Source of the DNA: CAVPFA01 sp963703655
Lineage (GTDB): Bacteria > Actinomycetota > Acidimicrobiia > Acidimicrobiales > Bog-793
Assembly (NCBI GenBank): GCA_963703655.1
Contig: CAVPFA010000008.1
Coordinates: 85,014-149,013, forward strand
Reading direction: 5' to 3'
Length of the DNA stretch: 64,000 nucleotides
This document shows, in pieces, positions 57,869-64,000 of the stretch. The notes beneath the pieces are model-generated. The model had not been told where the DNA came from. It searched no databases and saw only the letters and a program-made list of their open reading frames with translations. Position 1 is the stretch's first letter; each line of letters begins with the position of its first letter. A program made the position numbers and the translations under genes.

Positions 57869-59467
57869 CTATGCGGCGACTGCGGTTAGTTGGGCTGTTA
57901 CGGGCGTGAGCTGGGCAACCGTGGAGCGTAAAGCGCTGAGGATAGCTACGATGGTCTTGCGGCCGGTGGAAGTGAGCTGGTAGCGGTGTGTGCCCACGAT
58001 TTTGGTGATCAGGGCGTGGGCCCGCAGCAAGCGAAGTTTGCGGCTGATCCAGGCGGAGCGACGGCGGAGCTCCTTTTTGTCGTCGGTAGTCTGGGGGAAG
58101 AAGATGGCGCGGAGATCGCGATTGCGGAAGCCATGGATAGCGAACTCGCCGTGGTTGATAGCGGACAGTAGTGCCCGGTCATCGGCTAAGGGACGGAGGG
58201 CACGCACCCGACGGCCGCGCCATTGCCGTGGTTGTTCCAGCCGCTGGAGGAGTTGGTCGAGGGTGGTGGTGTCGTCCACCGTAGCGAAAGCATCCAGATA
58301 CCGTGCTGCGGCTTTGTGGGAGAGCTGGGCTCGGCGGTGTAAGTCGGCAATGCCCCGGCGCAGTCGACGCCAGGCGCGGGGTCCTTTGCGGTCTCCCTCC
58401 TTGCGTCGGTAGACGCGGAAGTCATCGGCGTTATGGATGGTGGCCTCGGCGCGCAGGACGCTGCCTTTGGGAGTATAGGCCTTGTCGTAAAGTTTCACGG
58501 AGTTGCCATTGACGCGGTGCTTGATACGTACTCCCTCGGCTCGGCGTTTAAAGTCGCTGACCACTTCTCCGGAGAAGTTCTGGTGTAGCTGGCCGTTGGA
58601 GTTGATGTGTTTACCGAGAAAACGCATAACGTCAGGGCTGGAAAAAGTGGTCATGGCATGGTTCACCCAGCGGGGATAGAAGTGCCGCAGGTCGGCGGCA
58701 TGGTGGAAAACCACATCGAGAGCCCACTCATGCTGGTAAGTAGACCAGTAATAGGAGATGGGATGTTTACGGAAGATCTCGGCATGAATGGGGTTGAGCT
58801 GGCGAGCGATGCCGTTGAGCAGCTTGGGCCATCTGGTTTTGAGCTGACGATCCATCAAGCGCTGAGCTTTGGTCCAGTTGGCGATCCAGGGAAAGCAGTT
58901 GTCCTGCTGCAAGTAATCGAGACCAGCGGCTTGCATCTGTCGCGCCAGCCATTCCCGTCCGTTCAGGCAGATTTGCACGGAGAAAGGGAACCAGGTTTGA
59001 ATGCGAGCATGGAGGAAGCCGAAGACAGGATGGATCTGGTAGTGATAGAGGAACAGGCATTTGCCAGGGCCTAGCTTCAACTCCAGTTTTTTCGTCATTC
59101 GATTGCGATGGATCTCGAACTTCCAACAGGGTTCGATGCAGCTCAGCACGCATACCAGTCCGTTGCGCACACCATCTTGGGCCAGGATGTTGCGGGCGAT
59201 GGTCTCTTTGTCGAGCTGACTGGAATTGAGATAGTTCACCGGGCGTTGGCAAGCCTGGGCTGCAGCCAGGGAAGCTTCCTTGACCCGCTGGGTGACCTTC
59301 TCCACATGGTCGGCAAAGTTCTTGAGGTAGACCTGGTTCGTCCAGAGATAGCTCATCATGCCTTGTGGGTGGCCGATGGAGCGCAGATGTCCGCGAAATA
59401 CCAAGCGGTCAAATCCTGAGAGTGTGCCGGCAATCTTGTCCTGGTGTTTAGCGATAAACTCATGCAT
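57869..59467 (-). CDS. Unrecognised 532-residue protein, possibly a mobile-element protein
   Basis: Starts MHEFIAKHQDKIAGTLSGFD and has no signal peptide or membrane helices. Composition is rich in Arg, His and aromatic residues and looks like a nucleic-acid-binding protein. A middle segment reads GVRIKHRVNGNSVKLYDK, then SVLRAEATIHNADDFRVYR, a pattern that faintly resembles the xLRxE region of phage and plasmid gpII/X-type replication proteins. The C-terminal 110 residues look like a winged helix (RRSAWISRKLRLLRAHALIT, YQLTSTGRKTIVAILSALR). I recall similar proteins in several copies in Acidobacteriota genomes, which would suit a mobile element. I see no DDE or HUH motif. The gene is intact (unlike its neighbours), and a stem-loop lies just upstream. 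Confidence 0.5.
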   Translation of the reverse strand: MHEFIAKHQDKIAGTLSGFDRLVFRGHLRSIGHPQGMMSYLWTNQVYLKNFADHVEKVTQRVKEASLAAAQACQRPVNYLNSSQLDKETIARNILAQDGVRNGLVCVLSCIEPCWKFEIHRNRMTKKLELKLGPGKCLFLYHYQIHPVFGFLHARIQTWFPFSVQICLNGREWLARQMQAAGLDYLQQDNCFPWIANWTKAQRLMDRQLKTRWPKLLNGIARQLNPIHAEIFRKHPISYYWSTYQHEWALDVVFHHAADLRHFYPRWVNHAMTTFSSPDVMRFLGKHINSNGQLHQNFSGEVVSDFKRRAEGVRIKHRVNGNSVKLYDKAYTPKGSVLRAEATIHNADDFRVYRRKEGDRKGPRAWRRLRRGIADLHRRAQLSHKAAARYLDAFATVDDTTTLDQLLQRLEQPRQWRGRRVRALRPLADDRALLSAINHGEFAIHGFRNRDLRAIFFPQTTDDKKELRRRSAWISRKLRLLRAHALITKIVGTHRYQLTSTGRKTIVAILSALRSTVAQLTPVTAQLTAVAA

Positions 59468-59479
59468 GGCGTTCTCCTC

Positions 59480-59518
59480 CGTATCGTTGTTGGTCTTGGA
59501 ACAACCTTTAATGATACG
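59480..59518 (-). repeat. Stem-loop upstream of the 532-residue gene
   Basis: CGTATC (59480-59485) pairs with GATACG (59513-59518), and inside it GTTGTT (59486-59491) pairs with AACAAC (59500-59505). It sits 13 bases before the ATG at 59467, in the 5' leader, and could be an end of a mobile element or an RNA structure. Confidence 0.5.
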
Positions 59519-60022
59519 CAGATGGGGAACGCCTTAGGTCTTGAGTTAGCCCGATTCCGGAAGACGAATGCGATTTCAGGATGCGCGAACGATGGGGCTT
59601 TTGGCTAAAGCGATTGCCAACAGCTGATAGTGAAAGCTTACCGAAGTGTTTTGGTTGCGGCTAGGCCGCGCTGTGTCAGGTAATCGATCACCAGATTGAC
59701 GAACTGAATCTGATTTGCGGTTAAGGTTCCGCGATGCCAAAACCCACACCGAGTATACGGTCCTGTTGACGCAGACGACCGAAACCAATAAATTCTTTGA
59801 CGGAAATCTTGGCATAGTCCTCTTGCAGCAGGCACACAAAACGACTCTTGATTTCAAGGCAATGACGCTAACACTACAATAGGCCGGTGTAGTCGGACGG
59901 TGCGGCTGTAGTTCCCGGTGACAACGCCAAACGGGCTTTACTCAAGGGGCTGGCAAGGCCTGCCGACCGGAGCGTTTTCCCTTACGATTTCGCCCCACGG
60001 TTGTTGGATGGCGAACCAATGA
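59519..60022. other. Gene-poor region between the 532-residue gene and the CRTAC1 gene
   Basis: About 500 bases without an intact gene. It contains one recognisable fragment at 59655-59740 (see next). Otherwise I see no promoter, repeat or RNA. Confidence 0.4.
59655..59740 (-). pseudogene. Remnant resembling the C-terminus of type I restriction HsdR
   Basis: On the minus strand one frame reads FWHRGTLTANQIQFVNLVID, then YLTQRGL. This resembles the LTANQIEFVNLIIEHLTERG pattern in the C-terminal domain of EcoEI-type HsdR as I recall it. No upstream helicase domain or hsdM/hsdS follows, and flanking frames are broken, so it is a short decayed remnant. A chance match is possible. Confidence 0.35.
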
Positions 60023-61771
60023 TCATTGTTTCTTCGGATCAGCTCCCGCAGTTCCAGAGCCCTCCTTCAAGATATGAATGACGTCTAACGACAGATCGTC
60101 GAAAGTTTCCAGCCGTCCGTTGGGCCAGCGCACCGTGATCGAATCGATCTTGGTGAGAACGCCCAGGCCGAAATGCACGCGCATGTCGTTGTTGGAGATG
60201 TAACTCGAGCCGCTGCGGACTTCGTCGACCAGGATTCGCTTGCCGGCGTGGACCGTGATCCGCGAGCCGATGCCGTCGCGGTTGGAGACGGTTCCTACCG
60301 TCTTGAATGCGATCCAGTGGTTTGGATAGCGGACCTGATTCACCAGTAGGCTGGGCTGGCCGTTCATGTTGCTTACGACTACAGAAATGCGGCCATCGTT
60401 CCAGAGATCGCCGACGGCGAGGCCTCGCGAGGACGAGGCGGTGGTAATGCCTGCGCCCGCCGACTCTGAGATATCGGTGAAGGTGCCGTTGCCGTTGTTG
60501 TGATAGAGGATTCGCGGCTCTTCGTAGCTGCTGCCGAGGTGATATTTGTCCACCTCGGGATAGACGTGTCCGTTGGCCAGAATCAGGTCGGGCCAGGCGT
60601 CGTTGTCGAAGTCGAAGAACATCGTGCCCCAGCCCAGATACTTGGTGTGCAGGCCCAGGCCGGCGGCGAAGGTCGCGTCGGTGAAGGTGCCGTCGCCATT
60701 GTTGCGGTACAGGGTCGAGGTGTCGTCGGAGAAGTTGGTCTTGAAGACGTCCAGGCGGCCGTCGCCGTCGTAGTCGGCTATGGTCGTGCCCATGCCGGCT
60801 TGCTCGCGGCCGTCTTCGTTGAAGGCGGCGCCGGCGGTAACGGCTATGTCGGTGAAAGTGCCGTCGCGATTGTTGTGATACAGGATGCTCGGGGTGCTGT
60901 CGCAGGCTACATAAATGTCGGGCCATCCGTCGTCGTCGTAGTCGAGGGTGGAGACGCTGAAGGCGTAATGGCCATTGGTTTGGTCAATGTGTGCTTTGGT
61001 GGTGACGTCCTCAAATAAGCCATTGCCGCGGTTGTGGTAGAGAATGTTTTTCGCTCCGGGGAGGCCTCGGGGGCCGCACATTACCGGGGTCCCTTTCCAA
61101 ATGCAGGACGTTCGCTCCCCGGGGGCGGGGGTCGTGGAGAGATCGAAATCTACGTAGTTCGCTACGATCAGATCGAGAAAACCGTCACGGTCGTAATCCA
61201 CGAAAGCGCAGCCTGAGCCCCAGGCCTTGCCTGATCCCGCAACCCCGGCCTTCTCTGCGACCTCGGTGAACACTCCATGCTGGTTGTGATACAGGCGGTT
61301 CTTGCCGTAAGCGGTAACGTAGAGGTCTTCCCAGCCGTCGTTGTCGTAATCGCCCACGCAGACGCCCTGGCCCCAGCCGGTGGCCGTCAGGCCCGCTTGG
61401 GCCGTTACATCGGTGAAAGTTCCATTGTGGTTGTTGCGGTAAAGATGGTTGGTCGGGCCTTTGCCGTTGGGAAAGCCTTCGAGGGTTGTTCCGTTTACTA
61501 AGAAGATGTCGGGCCAGCCGTCGTTGTCGTAATCAAAGATGGCGACGCCGGTTCCGGTGGTTTCGATAATGTACTTTTTGGTTGTGAGTCCACCGAAGAC
61601 GTTGGTGAAGGTCAGGCCTGCTTTTTCGGCGATGTCAACGAAATTGACTGCAGGCTGGGTGATTGGCGGGGTGGCTCCAAGTGGTTGCGCACATGTTGCG
61701 ATGTTCGCGAACAGGATTAAGAATCGGAAAAAGTCAGAGAACTGCGAATGACGGCGAAGGATAAACGGCAT
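60023..61771 (-). CDS. CRTAC1-family FG-GAP repeat protein with UnbV/ASPIC tail
   Basis: Secreted 582-residue protein. It has a basic start and hydrophobic signal peptide (FFRFLILFANIATCAQPL), then a beta propeller of seven or eight FG-GAP/VCBS blocks. Each block repeats DYDNDGWPDIFLVNG-type calcium sites (GVAIFDYDNDGWPDIFL, CVGDYDNDGWEDLYV, AFVDYDRDGFLDLIV, STLDYDDDGWPDIYV, TIADYDGDGRLDVFKT, MFFDFDNDAWPDLILANG). The end (IGSRITVHAGKRILVDEVRS, VHFGLG, ITVRWPNGRLETFDDL) is the ASPIC/UnbV domain. These proteins are common in Acidobacteriota and Planctomycetota; function unknown, often linked to surface glycans or TonB systems. A TonB-type gene lies beside it. Confidence 0.88.
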   Translation of the reverse strand: MPFILRRHSQFSDFFRFLILFANIATCAQPLGATPPITQPAVNFVDIAEKAGLTFTNVFGGLTTKKYIIETTGTGVAIFDYDNDGWPDIFLVNGTTLEGFPNGKGPTNHLYRNNHNGTFTDVTAQAGLTATGWGQGVCVGDYDNDGWEDLYVTAYGKNRLYHNQHGVFTEVAEKAGVAGSGKAWGSGCAFVDYDRDGFLDLIVANYVDFDLSTTPAPGERTSCIWKGTPVMCGPRGLPGAKNILYHNRGNGLFEDVTTKAHIDQTNGHYAFSVSTLDYDDDGWPDIYVACDSTPSILYHNNRDGTFTDIAVTAGAAFNEDGREQAGMGTTIADYDGDGRLDVFKTNFSDDTSTLYRNNGDGTFTDATFAAGLGLHTKYLGWGTMFFDFDNDAWPDLILANGHVYPEVDKYHLGSSYEEPRILYHNNGNGTFTDISESAGAGITTASSSRGLAVGDLWNDGRISVVVSNMNGQPSLLVNQVRYPNHWIAFKTVGTVSNRDGIGSRITVHAGKRILVDEVRSGSSYISNNDMRVHFGLGVLTKIDSITVRWPNGRLETFDDLSLDVIHILKEGSGTAGADPKKQ

Positions 61772-61920
61772 GATTTCGTTTGATGTTATGGCTGGGGGTA
61801 GACCGGGGTCAAGAGTTGAGCTGACGCGAGGGAGGTGTCCGCGCTCCCTCGCCTGGTTGGGACTCATGTGGCCGTCGTGAGACGGGCAAGGACGCCCGTC
61901 CTCCATCCACAAGAACTCGG

Positions 61921-62895
61921 CTAGAAAATTAACTTCAATGCAAACTCGAGCTGTCGCGTGCCGGTCGCGGAGCCCGGCGACGCATCGTGGTCAATGTCGG
62001 TGATGTTTCCGTTGCCAGGGCAGTCGATACATTGACCGCTGCCGCCCTGATTGTTATTGAAGCCGAGAACGGGATGGTTGAACACGTTGAAAGCATCCAT
62101 GCGGAACTGGATCGTCACCCGTTCCGTAACCCCGAATTTCTTCAAGAGCGATGCGTCGGCATAGAAGACTTGCGGTCCGCGATAGCTGAAGACGCCGATG
62201 TCGCCGAGATTGCCAAGTCCTGGGTTGGAGAACGGACCCCCAATGCTAGTGACGATATCGGGTACCGGGGTAAAGAACGGCACGACGTGAGTAACAGGAT
62301 TAAAGGAACCCGCCCCGGTGTGGAAGGATCCAGTTCCCTTATTGGGACGACAGAGTCCTACGTCCTCCTCTGACCCACATTCGTTGAAGCTGGGGGTCCA
62401 AGGCAAGCCGCTGCCCCAAGTGGTAGTGCCGCTGATCTGCCAGCCTCCGATGACCAGATTCTCAGCCCGTCCCGCTGCGCCTCCGAAGGGCTGGCCTCGA
62501 CCGAAGGGTAGCGCATACACCACGTTGTTTACCCACACTTGGTTGCGGACCTGGTCGTCGGGGCCATAGGCGAGTCCCGGCGAATCTACGTAGTAGTTGT
62601 TGTCGTACTTGTAGGCGTGAGCAAAGGTGTAATGAGAAAGAAATTGAAGACCGTGAGAAAACCGCTTCTCCACCTGACTTGCAACGCGTTGTAATTGCTG
62701 CTGGAGTCGCTGCCCAAATAGTTTTCCTGATCGGTGGACCGGCATTGCAATACACCGGGTGCGCTGCCGGTGCTGTTAGTTGGGTCGGCGTAGCCCGGGT
62801 AGGTGAATGCGTCGTAAAACGGCCCGCGTTCTGCCTGAGTTTAGGTCCCCCCGGTGGCGGGGTTGATCTGGTTGTAGTGAACTATCGAAGGTATT
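61921..62895 (-). pseudogene. TonB-dependent receptor (Acidobacteriota Cna-B type), broken fragment
   Basis: C-terminal ~320 residues of an outer-membrane beta-barrel. In the last frame: QVEKRFSHGLQFLSHYTFAH, DNNYYVDSPGLAYGPDDQVR, VVYALPFGRGQPFGG, VIGGWQISGTTTWGSGLPW and the C-terminal QLEFALKLIF. Upstream, another frame carries ERGPFYDAFTYPGYADPTN, then LGSDSSSNYNALQV. The two parts are separated by an indel near 62670-62682 and a TAA in TGGT*TQAER near 62845. The N-terminal plug and signal peptide are missing; an IS630-type element lies directly upstream, so insertion may have cut the gene. Confidence 0.7.
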
Positions 62896-62901
62896 AAGAC
62901 G

Positions 62902-63995
62902 TTCATAAGTAGCTATACATAGATTACGATTTAAGCTGACGCATACTGAGTGTCTGGCGTAAGAAAGAACATGCGGATGGTCCAGGGTAGCCGTTGCAGT
63001 GAACGAAGACGTTCCAGGACGTACTTTCTCAGTTCTTTCCCGCTGCGCAACCCAGCTTTGGCCACACCATTGTGTTTCAGGTAATTCCACACCTGCTCGT
63101 CAGGATTGAGTTCCGGGGAGTAGGGTGGCAGAAAGAATAATCGTAGCTTCCCGCTTAAGCTGGCTACGTAGTCCTTCACCAGCCGGCTGTGATGATAACT
63201 ACCGCCGTCCAAAATGAGAAAGATCGGTTGCGCTGCATTATGCATCAAGCGCTTCAAAAACTCGACAAACACTGCTCCGTTGACTCTGCCCTTGGCCAAC
63301 ATGAAGCGCATGTGTCCGCGCGCGCTGACCGCGGAAATCATGTTCACGGAACTCCGTTGCCCCGTCGTCCGCACCACCGGCGTCTGTCCCCTGACACCCC
63401 ATGTTGTCCCCGCATGATGGTCCGATCGCACGCTGGCTTCGTCGCCAAAGTAGATGTCCGCCCCGATGGCGCGAGCTTGTCGCCGGATGAGCGGGTACTC
63501 CTGCTCCAGCCACCGCCGCACTCGCTTCGGGTCTTGCTCCATCGCCCGAAACAAAGGCCGCTGGCAGCTCAACCCCAGTTGCTTCAACAGCCTCCCCACA
63601 CTGGCCACGCTCAACCTCAAGTCGAATTGCTCTCGCAGCAGAACCCGGATCATCTCCCGCGTCCAGAGCGCAAACTCGAAGCGGAACTGCAGCGGACTCT
63701 TGCCCGTGACCGTGCGATAGAGCCACCGCATCTGGGCGGCCTGCATCTTCATCGGCCGCCCCTTCAGGGCTCTGGCTTTCAGTGCACCCCAACCCCCGCT
63801 GCGGTATCTGGCCAGCCAGGTGTAAATGCAGCTTCGCGTAAAGCCCAGCGCTTGGATCACGATTTCTGGGCTCTCACCCGCTTGAACTCTCTCCACCGCA
63901 CGAATTCGAATCTCTTCCAACGTCTTATGGTCCAGTGCACGAGCGTCGCGTCGCTTCATGCCGGCCATTATACCTTATGTCTACTTACTTATGAA
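62902..63995 (-). mobile_element. IS630-type insertion sequence
   Basis: The transposase gene is flanked by inverted repeats TTCATAAGTAGCTATACATA (62902-62921) and, on the other strand, TTCATAAGTAAGTAGACATA (63976-63995), the first ten bases identical and 17 of 20 overall. A TA flank is visible at the right end (TATAT). A TA target duplication at the left end is not clear. The element lies against the broken TonB receptor gene. Confidence 0.75.
62931..63968 (-). CDS. IS630-family transposase
   Basis: 345 residues, single frame. N-terminal helix-turn-helix (ALGFTRSCIYTWLARYRSGG), winged-helix linker (LLREQFDLRLSVASVGRLLK), and a DDE domain with Asp in DIYFGDEASV, Asp in FLILDGGSYH and the acidic third residue in PPYSPELNPDEQVWNYLK. 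Matches the IS630/Tc1 family by the SPELNPxExxW signature. The ATG at 63968 is near the right inverted repeat. It is complete and could be active. Confidence 0.92.
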   Translation of the reverse strand: MAGMKRRDARALDHKTLEEIRIRAVERVQAGESPEIVIQALGFTRSCIYTWLARYRSGGWGALKARALKGRPMKMQAAQMRWLYRTVTGKSPLQFRFEFALWTREMIRVLLREQFDLRLSVASVGRLLKQLGLSCQRPLFRAMEQDPKRVRRWLEQEYPLIRRQARAIGADIYFGDEASVRSDHHAGTTWGVRGQTPVVRTTGQRSSVNMISAVSARGHMRFMLAKGRVNGAVFVEFLKRLMHNAAQPIFLILDGGSYHHSRLVKDYVASLSGKLRLFFLPPYSPELNPDEQVWNYLKHNGVAKAGLRSGKELRKYVLERLRSLQRLPWTIRMFFLTPDTQYASA

Positions 63996-64000
63996 TATAT

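Overview
The window looks like two unrelated pieces of DNA joined at about position 54,826. Positions 1 to ~54,826 are very G+C-rich, with dense genes almost all on the minus strand, many joined by 4-base GTGA/ATGA stop-start overlaps. They carry markers of a Gram-positive actinobacterium: SepF, a division cluster without ftsA, DUF3040 and DUF5719 proteins, a LexA / LysM / NrdR block, coenzyme F420 genes and meso-DAP synthesis. A free-living lineage such as Acidimicrobiia is my guess, not shown. Positions ~54,827 to 64,000 have lower G+C and long gaps. They encode outer-membrane proteins (OprB-type porin, TonB-dependent receptor), a CRTAC1-type FG-GAP protein and an IS630-type element, as expected of a Gram-negative Acidobacteriota-like genome. 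An actinobacterial rhamnose gene is cut at the join and a porin gene starts in mid-sequence on the other side, so the simplest reading is a chimeric contig.

Layout. 1-15,480: division and cell-wall (dcw) cluster, read right to left: mraZ, rsmH, ftsL, ftsI, murE, mraY, ftsW, murG, murC, murB, ftsQ, ftsZ, pgeF, yggS, sepF. murF and murD are absent from it. 15,590-19,605: nitrilase-Nudix fusion, lipoate-ligase-family protein, HNH endonuclease, small conserved protein, ROK kinase, DUF3040 protein. 19,772-23,780: DNA-damage block with dinB, PIG-L deacetylase, nrdR and a LysM membrane protein, divergent from lexA across a stretch with three LexA-box-like palindromes. 23,767-30,500: diaminopimelate block (dapE, dapD, dapC, dapF) with hflX and miaA, then hpf. 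30,847-37,990: ahcY, SIS-type sugar isomerase, a short Trm112/YcaR-like protein, manB, a CPBP protease and divergent ftsH. 38,058-42,651: DUF5719 protein and a large glycosyltransferase with a membrane domain. 42,735-44,127: plus-strand DNA methyltransferase and a small helical protein. 44,129-54,826: sugar-nucleotide, glycosyltransferase and F420 cluster ending in wbbL and a truncated rfbD.

The genes fit one theme: the dap genes make the meso-DAP that MurE (DNPR motif) adds to peptidoglycan; the Mur, MraY and Fts proteins polymerise and partition it; the mannose, rhamnose and galactose genes feed surface glycans. Much of the gene order (miaA-dapF-hflX-lexA-LysM-nrdR; rfbD-wbbL-manC-like-methylase-fbiA/B-manB-ahcY) resembles what I recall from mycobacteria, so it is conserved actinobacterial synteny rather than a new system.

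Single-base frameshifts break at least nine otherwise intact genes in the first part (ftsZ, murC, ftsW, rsmH, dapE, the DUF5719 gene, the large glycosyltransferase, wbbL, probably ftsI and the ligase) and several in the second. Because essential genes are hit and both sides of the join are affected, I read these as uncorrected sequencing indels. I found no convincing undescribed multi-gene system. The best leads are the triple LexA-box promoter, the nitrilase-Nudix fusion without its nucleophile, the orphan methyltransferase with its small partner, and an unrecognised 532-residue protein that may be mobile.
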